Origin: Acidobacteria bacterium Mor1
Lineage (GTDB): Bacteria > Acidobacteriota > Polarisedimenticolia > Polarisedimenticolales > Polarisedimenticolaceae
Assembly (NCBI GenBank): GCA_001664505.1
Contig: CP011806.1
Coordinates: 4,643,579-4,707,578, forward strand
Reading direction: 5' to 3'
Length of the DNA stretch: 64,000 nucleotides
Shown here: positions 8,068 through 16,753 of the stretch, one piece after another
Layout: every line of letters starts with the position of its first letter
Numbering within the stretch: the first letter of the stretch is position 1
The notes under the pieces: generated by a model
Told to the model about the DNA's origin: nothing
The model's database searches: none
The model's input: the letters and a program-made list of their open reading frames with translations, nothing else
Translations under genes and position numbers: made by a program

Positions 8068-9227
8068 CCCGTCCCACCGCCTTCGTCCTCAACATGTACG
8101 CCACCGGGCTGGGTATCGCCCGCAACCTGGCGCCCCACGGAGTCCACGTCGTCGGCATCAGCAGCCAGGAGGATGTGCCGGGAGCACACTCCCGCTACTG
8201 CCGCGCGCTGACCGGCCCCGATTCGGCCCACGCCCCCGAAGAGCTGGCGGAGTTTCTGATCGGGCTGGCGCGGCTCGAACCGGTGCAGCCGATTCTGTTC
8301 GCCACCCGGGACGCCGACGTGGAGTTCATCGATCGCTTCCGCGAGCCGCTGGAAGCGGAGATGATCCTGACCCAGCCGGCGCACGAGTTGCTCGACGCGT
8401 TGGTCAACAAGGCGCGGCTGGCGGAGTTGGCCGAGCGGCACGGCGTCGATTCGCCGGTGACCCTGAGCCTCTCGTCGGCCGAGGAGCTGGAGCAGAACGC
8501 CGGCCGGCTGCCGTTTCCGGCGGTAGTCAAGCCGGTCTACGCCGCCGAGCTTCCGGGGCTGCGTGACGCGCTGAACGGCCAGAAGGGCTTGCGGGTCGAC
8601 GATCGCGCCGCCCTCGATGCCGTGGCCGCCAAGGCCTTCGCCGCCGGCAGCCGCGTGCTGGTACAGGAATGGGTCGACGGCGAAGCCGACGAGTTCTACA
8701 TCGTCGGGCTCTATATCGGCGCTGCCGGCCGCTGTCTCGGCGCCTTCACCTCGCGCAAGCTGGTGCAGTATCCGCCCGGGTTCGGACTCGGCTGCCTGTA
8801 CCGCACCGTCGACCTGCCCGAACTGCGGGACTCCGCCGTCGCCTTTCTCGAGGGAATCGGCTACCGGGGCCTGGCCGAGGTGGAGTACAAGCGGGATCCC
8901 GAGTCCGGCCGCTTCCGGCTGATCGAGATCAACACCCGCCACTGGGACCAACATCCGATGGGTACCGCCGCCGGCGTCAACCTGAGCCTGCTGGCCTACC
9001 GGGATCTGGCCGAGGGCGCGGCCCCCGACGAGCCCTGCTACCCCCGACGCCGCAGCAGCTGGATTCGCGGGCTCGGTCTGTTACGGGCGATCAAGGCGGA
9101 GCTGCGCCACGGCAGCCAGGGCATGCTCATGGCCCGCCGGGCGCTCTCGCCGTCCCGCCGGGCCTACGCGCTCTGGTCCTGGTCCGACCCGATGCCCGTA
9201 CTGCGCCGCCGCAAGCCCGGGGCCTGA
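8064..9227 (+). CDS. ATP-grasp ligase of the polysaccharide locus
   Basis: A 387-residue ATP-grasp protein of the carboxylate-amine ligase type. It starts with a Rossmann-like lobe (AFVLNMYATGLGIARNLAPH), then FPAVVKPVYA (ATP-binding lysine region, about residue 155), VLVQEWVDGEADEFYIVGLY, and LAEVEYKRDPESGRFRLIEI ending in the metal-binding E-I-N. Enzymes of this group join an amino group to an acyl-phosphate intermediate, so it may put an amino acid or amine on a uronic acid. GTG 8064 overlaps the deacetylase stop as GTGA. The acceptor is unknown. Confidence 0.85.
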   Translation: MTRPTAFVLNMYATGLGIARNLAPHGVHVVGISSQEDVPGAHSRYCRALTGPDSAHAPEELAEFLIGLARLEPVQPILFATRDADVEFIDRFREPLEAEMILTQPAHELLDALVNKARLAELAERHGVDSPVTLSLSSAEELEQNAGRLPFPAVVKPVYAAELPGLRDALNGQKGLRVDDRAALDAVAAKAFAAGSRVLVQEWVDGEADEFYIVGLYIGAAGRCLGAFTSRKLVQYPPGFGLGCLYRTVDLPELRDSAVAFLEGIGYRGLAEVEYKRDPESGRFRLIEINTRHWDQHPMGTAAGVNLSLLAYRDLAEGAAPDEPCYPRRRSSWIRGLGLLRAIKAELRHGSQGMLMARRALSPSRRAYALWSWSDPMPVLRRRKPGA

Positions 9228-9230
9228 TCG

Positions 9231-10709
9231 ATGGCGGTCTCGCGCAACAAGGTCATCCGCGCCTCGGCGGTCAACGTCGGCAGCAACATGGTGCTGAAGG
9301 TGTTGACCCTGGGGCAGAACATCCTGTTCGCCCGCATCTTCCTGCCCGACCAGATCGGCACCCTGGCCGCCGCCCTGCTGGTGCTCCAGTTCTTCTCGAT
9401 GTTCACCAAGATGGGCTTCAACGAGTCCGTGGTGCGGGACCGCGAGGCCCCGGAGAAGGTGCTGGACACCGCGCTGACCCTGTCGCTTTCCATCGGTCTG
9501 GGCCTGATGACGATCATATTCGTCACCGCCCCCTGGGTCGCCCGGCTGATGCACGTCCCCGAGGGGACCGTCGACGTGGCCGCGGTGCTGGCCGAGCGGA
9601 CCACGGTGATCCGGGTGCTGTCGGTGATGGTGCTGCAGTTCACCCTCGAGCTGCCCAACGCCATGTGGATTCGCCGCTACAACTTTGCGGCGGCCCGGGT
9701 CGGCCACGTGGTCGACGTGCTGATCGCCACCAGCCTGGCGATGTTGCTCTACTTCCAGTTCGAGCTGGGCGCCTGGGCGCTGTTCTACGGCAAGCTGGGC
9801 GGTTTCGCGGCCAAGGTGCTGGCGATCTGGATCATCGCCCCCCACCGGCCCAAGCTGGGCATCGACCGGGCGGTGGCCAAGAAGCTCTACAGCTTCGGCT
9901 GGCCGCTGATCGTGGCCGCTCTGGGCAACTACCTGATCTGGGAGGGGGACGACTGGCTGGTCGGCGCCTTCCACGGCACCGAGCAGCTGGCCTTCTATGT
10001 GGTGGCCTTCGCCTTCCCGTTCTATATCAAGGGCTTCGCCGACGTGCTGATTTCGTCGCTATTGCCCACTTATTCCGAACTCCAGGACTCCTCGGAGCGG
10101 GTGGCGGTCGCCTTCGAGGAGGCCAACCGCTACCTCAGCATCATGCTGGTTCCGGTCACTTTCGGGCTCTTCGCCCTGGCCGAGCCCTTCATCCAGCTGG
10201 TCTACGGCGAGAAGTGGATTCCGGCGATCCTGCCCCTCAAGCTCTTCGCCATCGGTTTCACGATTGAAATCACCGCCGGATACAGCTGGGGAATCCTGGC
10301 CCTGGCGCGCGGAAAGACTAAATATTTGATGTACATGAGGTTATGGATCACGTCCTACCTCATGACGGTGGGAGCCTGGCTGATCTGGACCTACGGCATC
10401 GTGGGCGGCGCGCTGTACACGCTGACCCAGGCGGTGCTGACGGTGTGCCTGGTCAGACCCTGGATTCTCTACCGTGAACTGGGCCGGATGAAGTACCTGC
10501 GGCAGAGCGTGCCGCCGGTGCTTGCGGCCTTGGGCGCAGGTCTGCCCACGGCATTGTGGGTTGCTCCCGAGGTCGATAACTTAGGACTGTTGGCGGCTGC
10601 GGCGGCAGGTTACGGCCTGCTGTACGCCGTCATCTACGTGGTGCTGGACCGGTCGATCGTGCGGGACTCCCGCAAGATCCTCGGAGCGCTGCTGGGCCGG
10701 AAGAGCTGA
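9231..10709 (+). CDS. Wzx-like polysaccharide flippase (MOP superfamily)
   Basis: A 492-residue polytopic membrane protein of the polysaccharide transport (RfbX/Wzx) family, predicted to flip lipid-linked repeat units across the inner membrane. About 14 hydrophobic stretches are visible, beginning with GSNMVLKVLTLGQNILFARI and FLPDQIGTLAAALLVLQF, the usual N-terminal pattern, and LAFYVVAFAFPFYIKGFADV in the middle. It starts 4 nt after the ATP-grasp gene. Codons around 10310-10350 (AAG ACT AAA TAT TTG) are AT-rich compared with the rest. It should act between the glycosyltransferases and the ligase encoded next. Confidence 0.88.
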   Translation: MAVSRNKVIRASAVNVGSNMVLKVLTLGQNILFARIFLPDQIGTLAAALLVLQFFSMFTKMGFNESVVRDREAPEKVLDTALTLSLSIGLGLMTIIFVTAPWVARLMHVPEGTVDVAAVLAERTTVIRVLSVMVLQFTLELPNAMWIRRYNFAAARVGHVVDVLIATSLAMLLYFQFELGAWALFYGKLGGFAAKVLAIWIIAPHRPKLGIDRAVAKKLYSFGWPLIVAALGNYLIWEGDDWLVGAFHGTEQLAFYVVAFAFPFYIKGFADVLISSLLPTYSELQDSSERVAVAFEEANRYLSIMLVPVTFGLFALAEPFIQLVYGEKWIPAILPLKLFAIGFTIEITAGYSWGILALARGKTKYLMYMRLWITSYLMTVGAWLIWTYGIVGGALYTLTQAVLTVCLVRPWILYRELGRMKYLRQSVPPVLAALGAGLPTALWVAPEVDNLGLLAAAAAGYGLLYAVIYVVLDRSIVRDSRKILGALLGRKS

Positions 10710-10749
10710 CCCCCGCCGGGGGATAGGGAGAGGCGGTCTTCGCGACCGC
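10710..10749. other. two adjacent hairpins between flippase and ligase genes
   Basis: CCCCC-GCC-GGGGG (10710-10722) is followed by GCGGTC-TTCGC-GACCGC (10733-10749), immediately before ATG 10755. There is no T-tract. They may terminate or attenuate transcription, or mask the ribosome binding region of the ligase gene, which lacks an obvious Shine-Dalgarno sequence. Confidence 0.4.
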
Positions 10750-10754
10750 GGGCC

Positions 10755-12122
10755 ATGCGCGATCTACTGCTGTTGGGGATCATCTTCGGCATGCTGCCGT
10801 TGAGTTTTACTCGACCGTGGATCGGTGTGATCGTGACCGTCTGGCTCGGCCTGATGAACCCGCACCGCCTCTGCTACGGCATGGCCTACAGCTTCCCGGT
10901 GGTGAAGCTCGCAACCGCCGTCACGGTGCTCGGATTCCTCTTCACCAGCGACAAGTACAAGATCCCGCGAGTCCGCGAGACCTACCTGCTGCTGCTGCTG
11001 TTCGCGTACTACACCTTCACGACCCAGTTCGCCCAGTACCCCGCGGACGCCAAGGAAGAGTGGGTCCACGTGGCGAAGATCTACGTGATGGTGTTCCTGA
11101 TCCTGTCGCTGTTCCAGGACCGGGTGCGCATGCGTTGGCTGTTGCTGATCATGGCGCTCTCCATCGCGTTCTACGGCGTCAAGGGTGGGATCTTCTCGAT
11201 CCTGACCGGGGGCAACCACCTGATCTGGGGGCCGCCCAAGTCGATCATCGCCGGCAACAACGAGCTGGCGCTGGCCGAGCTGATGATCTTCCCGATCCTG
11301 TTCTACATGGGGATCAAGGAATCCAGGCGGAACAAGTGGGCCGCCTACGGCATCTTTGCCGCGACCTTCCTGACCATCGTCGCCGTGGTGTTCTCATATT
11401 CCCGTGGCGCGTTCCTCAGTCTGATCGCCATGGCCGGGATGTTCGTCTGGCGCTCCAACCGGCGCTTCACCTTCATCATCATCGCGCTGATCGCCGGCCT
11501 GGTGTTGTTCCAGTTCATCCCCGACAAGTGGTTCGACCGGATGAACACCATCGAGACCGCAGCCGAGGAAGACAAGTCGGCCATGGGCCGGATCAACGCC
11601 TGGTGGTACGCCTACAACGTCGCCAGCGAGCGGCCGTTCACCGGCGCCGGGTTCCAGTCGTTCACCGAGGAGATGTTCCTCGACTACGCGCCGGACCCAT
11701 ACGACTACCACGACGCCCACAGCGTGTATTTCGAGGTGATGGGAGAGCACGGCTTCGTCGGCTGGGGCATCTTCATGTCCCTGCTCGGGTTTTCCTACCT
11801 GAGCATGGGCAAGCTGCGCCGAATATCGAAACCACACCCTGAACTGGTCTGGGTCCATGAGAACGCCACGATGCTGCAGTTGAGCCTCGTGGTCTACGGC
11901 ATCGGCGGCGCCTTCCTCGGGATGGCGTACTTCGATCTGTATTACTTCCTCGTCGCCTCGGTCATTATCATGAAGGACCTCGGCCACAAGGAAGTGGCCA
12001 AGATCGAGGAAGCCGCGGCCGCCGAACGCAAGGCCAAACGCAAGGCCGCCGAGGAGGCCAAGCGCCGTCCTCGATTGGTGCCGCCGCCCGGCGAGCCGCT
12101 GCCGGAACCGAGTGCCTCGTGA
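10755..12122 (+). CDS. O-antigen-ligase/Wzy-like protein, exosortase A-associated type
   Basis: A 455-residue polytopic membrane protein with about 10-12 transmembrane segments. The start MRDLLLLGIIFGMLPLSF and the following IGVIVTVWLGLMNPHRLCYG are characteristic of the putative O-glycosylation ligases found with exosortase A. A large periplasmic loop with DKWFDRMNTIETAAEEDKSA, TGAGFQSF and DAHSVYFEVMGEHGFVGW matches the Wzy_C/WaaL loop that holds catalytic residues. The cytoplasmic tail is rich in Lys, Ala, Arg and Pro. It should polymerise the glycan or transfer it to an acceptor after flipping. Confidence 0.88.
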   Translation: MRDLLLLGIIFGMLPLSFTRPWIGVIVTVWLGLMNPHRLCYGMAYSFPVVKLATAVTVLGFLFTSDKYKIPRVRETYLLLLLFAYYTFTTQFAQYPADAKEEWVHVAKIYVMVFLILSLFQDRVRMRWLLLIMALSIAFYGVKGGIFSILTGGNHLIWGPPKSIIAGNNELALAELMIFPILFYMGIKESRRNKWAAYGIFAATFLTIVAVVFSYSRGAFLSLIAMAGMFVWRSNRRFTFIIIALIAGLVLFQFIPDKWFDRMNTIETAAEEDKSAMGRINAWWYAYNVASERPFTGAGFQSFTEEMFLDYAPDPYDYHDAHSVYFEVMGEHGFVGWGIFMSLLGFSYLSMGKLRRISKPHPELVWVHENATMLQLSLVVYGIGGAFLGMAYFDLYYFLVASVIIMKDLGHKEVAKIEEAAAAERKAKRKAAEEAKRRPRLVPPPGEPLPEPSAS

Positions 12123-12138
12123 GATACGGGAGAACCAG

Positions 12139-14076
12139 GTGAGCGAAGCAAACCGCGTGAGCCCGGTCCAGGGAATCCTGGCCGGCGCCGTCGTCGGGCT
12201 GGTCGCGGCGCTGATCGCCGCCTTTGCCGATGTGATGCTGGCCGGCTCCGGCTCGGCCATGGGCGCCCTGCGCCTGCTGGTGCCGCTGGCCGTCGGCGCC
12301 GGTGCCGTCGGCGGAGGAGCGTTGGCGTTGGTCCACGGACTCGCGCCGGCGGTCTTCGGCTGGCTGCGGGTGTTGCTGGCGCCGCTGACGGTGATCCTGG
12401 TGCTGCTCTTCGCCGGACGCTGGTTCGACGGCTCGATCCTCGACCTGGCAGTGCGCTCGCTGTTCGCCGGTGTCGCCCTGTTCGTCCTGCTGTCGATCCT
12501 TGCGGCGCTCTTGGTGCGCCTGCCGATGCGAAGTGCCGCCATCGCGGCGATCGCCGGCTTCGCCATCCTCTGGGGTGTTTCCTGGGTCGCCGGCGGGGGA
12601 GGCGAGGCGGTCGCCGAAGGATTCCCCGCGGAACTGCCCACGGCCACCGACTCCCGGCCCAACGTGGTGTTCATCGTGATGGACACGGTGCGGGCCGACC
12701 ACCTGTCGGCCTACGGCTACAGCCGCGACACCAGTCCCAACGTTTCGGCCATGGCCGCCGAGGGGGTGCTCTACCAGAACGTCCTGTCGCCGGGTTGCTG
12801 GACCCTGCCGACCCACGCGTCGTTCTTTACCGGGTTGCCGGCGAGCACCCACGGGGTCAACCGCCAGCACCAGTACGTCGATCAGAAGTTCGAGACCCTG
12901 GCCGAGCGGCTGCAGGGTGTGGGCTACCAGACGGTAGGCCTGTCGACCAACTGGATGCTGACTCCCAACCGGGGGTACGACCAGGGCTTCGACGTCTGGG
13001 GCAACCCCACCGGGAGCATGCGCGGCAGCAAGGTCAAGACCCTCGACGCCATGGCCGCGGGGATCTTCGGCGGCGGCAGCGACGGCCCGACCGACGCCTC
13101 CACCGGCTCGACGAAGATGCACCAGGACCTGGCCGCCTGGTTCCGTGACGGGTACGACTCGTCGAAGCCCTTCTTCCTGTTCCTCAACTACATCGAGGCC
13201 CATGCACCTTACATCCCGCTGGAAGGGATGATGCAGTGGAGCGATCCGGCCACGGTCAAGGCCTGGTCGAAGAAGCCGCAGCAGGACCTGTTCCGCAAGC
13301 ACATGTTCACCAGGGGCAGCGTCGACCCCCTCAGCTCCCGTGAGATCGGTGAGCTGGAGACGATGTACGACGACGAGATCTGGTACGTCGATCTCAAGAT
13401 CGGCGAGTTGATGAAGTTCCTCGAGGAGAGCGGCCTCGACGACAACACCTTGGTCGTGCTGACCGCCGATCACGGCGAGCACTTCGGCGAGAACGAGATG
13501 TTCGGCCACCAGTACTCGCTGTTCCAGCCGCTGGTCGGCGTGCCGCTGATCGTGCGCTACCCGGGCAAGCTGCAGCCGGGCGTCGATGACCGCCTGGTCC
13601 AGAGCCACGCCGTGTTCCCGACCATTCTCGACGCCGCCGGAGTCGAGTGGGAGATGCAGCCGACGCCGACGCTGCACAGCCTGTTGCGCGAGGCGCCCGA
13701 TGGGGAACGCTACGCCTTCAGCGAGTACATGCAGCCCGACGTCAACGCCCTGGCCGGCTTCAACTACCGCCTGACCTCCACCGACATGACCCCCTTCATG
13801 CAGCGGCTGCGGGTCGTGCGCAAGGGTGACCTCAAACTGGTCTGGCGGTCGGAGTCACCGGCCGAACTGTATGACGTAAGGCAAGATCCGCTGGAGGCTC
13901 GCAACCTGGCCGAGGAACGGCCGGAAGAAGCCCGCGAGTTGCTGCGTGTTCTGAACGCATGGGTCACCTCGACGCCCCAGTACGTGCCGCCGAAGGTCAC
14001 GCTGGTCGAGGTCGATGAACCGACCGAGGCCGAGGTCGAGCACCTGCGCGACCTGGGCTACGTCGGCGGGAACTGA
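12139..14076 (+). CDS. membrane-anchored sulfatase/alkaline-phosphatase-fold enzyme
   Basis: A 645-residue protein with about four to five N-terminal membrane segments (to residue ~155) and a periplasmic sulfatase-fold domain. VVFIVMDTVRADHLSAYGYS carries the first metal-binding Asp, and LTADHGEHFGENEMFGHQYS the second metal site. The nucleophile position reads C-W-T-L-P-T-H: by alignment with C/S-x-P-x-R it is Thr222, with His instead of Arg, so classical formylglycine chemistry is doubtful and a phospho- or other transferase is possible. GTG 12139 is preferred, with GGGAG 7 nt before it; GTG 12112 would overlap the previous gene. Probably modifies or trims the polysaccharide outside the cytoplasm. 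Confidence 0.82.
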   Translation: MSEANRVSPVQGILAGAVVGLVAALIAAFADVMLAGSGSAMGALRLLVPLAVGAGAVGGGALALVHGLAPAVFGWLRVLLAPLTVILVLLFAGRWFDGSILDLAVRSLFAGVALFVLLSILAALLVRLPMRSAAIAAIAGFAILWGVSWVAGGGGEAVAEGFPAELPTATDSRPNVVFIVMDTVRADHLSAYGYSRDTSPNVSAMAAEGVLYQNVLSPGCWTLPTHASFFTGLPASTHGVNRQHQYVDQKFETLAERLQGVGYQTVGLSTNWMLTPNRGYDQGFDVWGNPTGSMRGSKVKTLDAMAAGIFGGGSDGPTDASTGSTKMHQDLAAWFRDGYDSSKPFFLFLNYIEAHAPYIPLEGMMQWSDPATVKAWSKKPQQDLFRKHMFTRGSVDPLSSREIGELETMYDDEIWYVDLKIGELMKFLEESGLDDNTLVVLTADHGEHFGENEMFGHQYSLFQPLVGVPLIVRYPGKLQPGVDDRLVQSHAVFPTILDAAGVEWEMQPTPTLHSLLREAPDGERYAFSEYMQPDVNALAGFNYRLTSTDMTPFMQRLRVVRKGDLKLVWRSESPAELYDVRQDPLEARNLAEERPEEARELLRVLNAWVTSTPQYVPPKVTLVEVDEPTEAEVEHLRDLGYVGGN

Positions 14077-14095
14077 TGGGATGGGGACGAAGCGT

Positions 14096-15097
14096 ATGTC
14101 CAAGCTGATCATTCAGGTGCCCTGCTACAACGAGGAGGGAACCCTCGGGATCGCGCTCAAGGCGCTGCCTCGGGAGGTGCCCGGCTTCGACACCGTCGAG
14201 TGGCTGATCATCGACGACGGCAGCAAGGACCGCACCGTCGAGGTCGCCCGGGAGCATGGCGTCGACCACGTCGTCAGCCTCGGCACCAACCAGGGGTTGG
14301 CCAAGGGCTTCATGGCCGGCCTTCACGCCTGCCTGCGCCTGGGCGCCGACGTGATCGTCAACACCGACGCGGACAACCAGTACAACGCCGACGACATTCC
14401 CAAGCTGGTGCAGCCGATCCTCGACGGAAAGGCCAAGTACGTGATCGGTGCCCGGCCGATCCAGCAGACCGCTCACTTCTCGCCGATCAAGAAGATGTTG
14501 CAGCGTTTCGGCAGCTGGGTCGTGCGGGTGGCCAGCGCCAGCGATATCCCCGACGCGCCCAGCGGCTTCCGGGCGATTCACCGGGACGCCGCGCTGCAGC
14601 TCAACGTGTTCAGCCAGTACACCTACACGCTGGAGACGATCATCCAGGCGGGGCGCAAGGGCATCCCGATGACCTCGGTGCCGATCCGCACCAACGAGGA
14701 CCTGCGCCCGTCCCGGCTGGTCAAGAGCATCAGCTCGTACGTCAAGCGGTCGGTGTTGACCATCTTCCGCATCTTCATGACCTACCGGCCGCTGTTCTTT
14801 TTCAATATTCTCGGCAGCGTCCCCTTCGGCCTGGGCACCCTGCTCGGCGTGCGCTGGCTGGTGTTCTACTTCATGGGCTCCGACCGGACCCGGCTCCCCA
14901 GCTTGATCCTGGCGGCGATCCTGATCCTGATCGGGGTGCAGCTGTTCATGTTCGCGCTGGTCGCCGATCTGTTGGCGGTCAACCGCACGATCCTCGAGGA
15001 CGTCCAGGTCCGCGGGCGCCGCAACGCGCTGCTCGCCGCCCGCGACGAGGGCAACGACGTGACCGACGAGGCCCGGGAGACGGCGGAGCTGCGATGA
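14096..15097 (+). CDS. GT2 glycosyltransferase with C-terminal membrane anchor
   Basis: A 333-residue GT-A fold transferase of the dolichol-phosphate mannosyltransferase type. It begins MSKLIIQVPCYNEEGTLGIA, has LIIDDGSKDRTVE (nucleotide-binding Asp pair) and NTDADNQYNADDI (DxD-like metal site), then two C-terminal membrane segments, FFFNILGSVPFGLGTLLGV and LILAAILILIGVQLFMFAL. Relatives charge polyprenyl phosphate with a sugar. ATG 14096 is chosen with GGGGA about 8 nt upstream; ATG 14081 is possible. The next gene overlaps as ATGA. Confidence 0.88.
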   Translation: MSKLIIQVPCYNEEGTLGIALKALPREVPGFDTVEWLIIDDGSKDRTVEVAREHGVDHVVSLGTNQGLAKGFMAGLHACLRLGADVIVNTDADNQYNADDIPKLVQPILDGKAKYVIGARPIQQTAHFSPIKKMLQRFGSWVVRVASASDIPDAPSGFRAIHRDAALQLNVFSQYTYTLETIIQAGRKGIPMTSVPIRTNEDLRPSRLVKSISSYVKRSVLTIFRIFMTYRPLFFFNILGSVPFGLGTLLGVRWLVFYFMGSDRTRLPSLILAAILILIGVQLFMFALVADLLAVNRTILEDVQVRGRRNALLAARDEGNDVTDEARETAELR

Positions 15098-16725
15098 GCA
15101 CCGCGACGGAGGGAGCCAGCGTGGCGGCACCGGTGAGCAAACGGGATCTGTTCGGCGTCGAGGCGCTGCGCTGGATTCCCAAGATCCTGACCCTGCAGGA
15201 CCGCAACCCCCACAGTCCGACCTACGGCTGCTTCGACCGCAACTTCTGGCACTACAAGATCATCGACTTCCCCAGCGGCATGTCCCAGGAGTTCGTGTTG
15301 CCCCTGGCGTTGGCCCATGAGGCCGATCTGCCGGGGAACCGCTTCTACAAGGATCCGGTGATTCGCGAGTGCGCCCGGGCGGGTATCGAGTACGCCGCCA
15401 GGAGCGCTCACGCCGACGGGTCCTGCGACGACTACTTTCCCTTCGAGAAGGCCGGCGGCGCCGCGGCGTTTTCCCTGCTGGCCTTCCTCGACAGCATCGA
15501 GATGCTGGGGCTCGAGGTGCCCGAGCTGCACCCGTTCCTCGAGCGGCGGGCCGACTGGATGGCCCACCACAACGAGAGCGGCCGCCTGACCAACCACCAG
15601 GCGTTGATCGTGCTCTGCCTGGAACAGATCGGCCGCTTGCTGGGCACCGACAAGTGGAAGCAGTCCCAGGCGTTGCGCCAGGAGCGCGTGCTGGAGTGGC
15701 AGAACGAAGAGGGTTGGTTCACCGAGTACGAGGGAGCCGATCCGGGCTATCACACCCTGACGGTGTCGCTGCTGGCCCGGCAGTACGCGCTCAAGCCCGA
15801 CGACCAGTTGAAAGCGGCTATCGAGAAGGCGGTGCGGTTCGCCGCCCACTTCGTCCACCCCGACGGTTCGTCCGGGGGCGAGTACACCAGCCGCAACACC
15901 TACAACTACTTCCCCCACGGCTTCGAGCTGGCCGGGCGCTGGATGCCCGAGGCGCTGTCGATCAACGACCGCTTCCTCGACGGCCTGGCCACCGGCAAGG
16001 GCCCCTGCTACGCCGACGATCACATCGTCGGCCACCACACCTGGAACTACCTCTACGCCTGGCGGGACTACGTCGAGGATCGCCCGGCGACCACCCGGCC
16101 CGATGAGTCCCGGGTCTGGTTCAAGAATGCCGGCCTGTTGATCGATCGCCGGGAAGGCTGCGAGCTGATCCTGGCCTTGAACAAGGGCGGGACCTTCAAG
16201 CTGTTCCGGGACGGGGAGCTGGTGATCTCCGACACCCAGTTCTCGGCGTTGCTCGACGAGGGCAAGGGCAAGAACGCCGTCGGCCACATGGTGGGTCAGT
16301 ACGCCCTGGATGTGGGCGACGACAAGATCGCGATCTCCGGCAAGCTCGGCTACGCGAAGCAGCAGCAGATGACCAGTTTCAAGCTGATGGTGCTGCGGGG
16401 CATCATGCTCAGCGCCGGCCGCTTCTTCCCCGACCTGATCCGCAAGCTGCTGCAGAAGATGCTGATCACCGGTAAGGACGACACCCCCCTGGCCTTCGAG
16501 CGGGTGCTGGAATGGAAGGACGGCGGCTGGGAAGTCCGCGACCGTCTGACCTCCGAAGATTGGGGCAAGGTCCGGTCGCTGGGGCTCGGCGGCAGCCAGA
16601 CCTCGATCTACGTGGTGATGAGCCGCACCTACCAGGAAGGGCAGCTTCAGCCCTGGCAGGACCTGACCGAGCGGGCCAAGGCGCTCTCCGCCGGCGAGGC
16701 GTTGACCCTCGAGCGGCGCTACTGA
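15094..16725 (+). CDS. toroid-plus-sandwich protein, heparinase/uronate-lyase-like
   Basis: A 543-residue protein with no signal peptide. Residues about 50-330 are a run of helices with conserved aromatic/His segments (SGMSQEFVLPLALAHE, TNHQALIVLCLEQIGRLL, GYHTLTVSLLARQYAL, NTYNYFPHGFELAG, HHTWNYLYAWRDYV), resembling an (alpha/alpha) toroid; the rest is beta-rich, as in heparinase II/III-type lyases. It overlaps the GT2 gene by 4 nt. A role in degrading or editing the polysaccharide is likely from context, but the enzyme class and the absence of an export signal leave function open. Confidence 0.6.
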   Translation: MSTATEGASVAAPVSKRDLFGVEALRWIPKILTLQDRNPHSPTYGCFDRNFWHYKIIDFPSGMSQEFVLPLALAHEADLPGNRFYKDPVIRECARAGIEYAARSAHADGSCDDYFPFEKAGGAAAFSLLAFLDSIEMLGLEVPELHPFLERRADWMAHHNESGRLTNHQALIVLCLEQIGRLLGTDKWKQSQALRQERVLEWQNEEGWFTEYEGADPGYHTLTVSLLARQYALKPDDQLKAAIEKAVRFAAHFVHPDGSSGGEYTSRNTYNYFPHGFELAGRWMPEALSINDRFLDGLATGKGPCYADDHIVGHHTWNYLYAWRDYVEDRPATTRPDESRVWFKNAGLLIDRREGCELILALNKGGTFKLFRDGELVISDTQFSALLDEGKGKNAVGHMVGQYALDVGDDKIAISGKLGYAKQQQMTSFKLMVLRGIMLSAGRFFPDLIRKLLQKMLITGKDDTPLAFERVLEWKDGGWEVRDRLTSEDWGKVRSLGLGGSQTSIYVVMSRTYQEGQLQPWQDLTERAKALSAGEALTLERRY

Positions 16726-16753
16726 GCCCGGACTCTAGGCGAAGCCACCGTCG

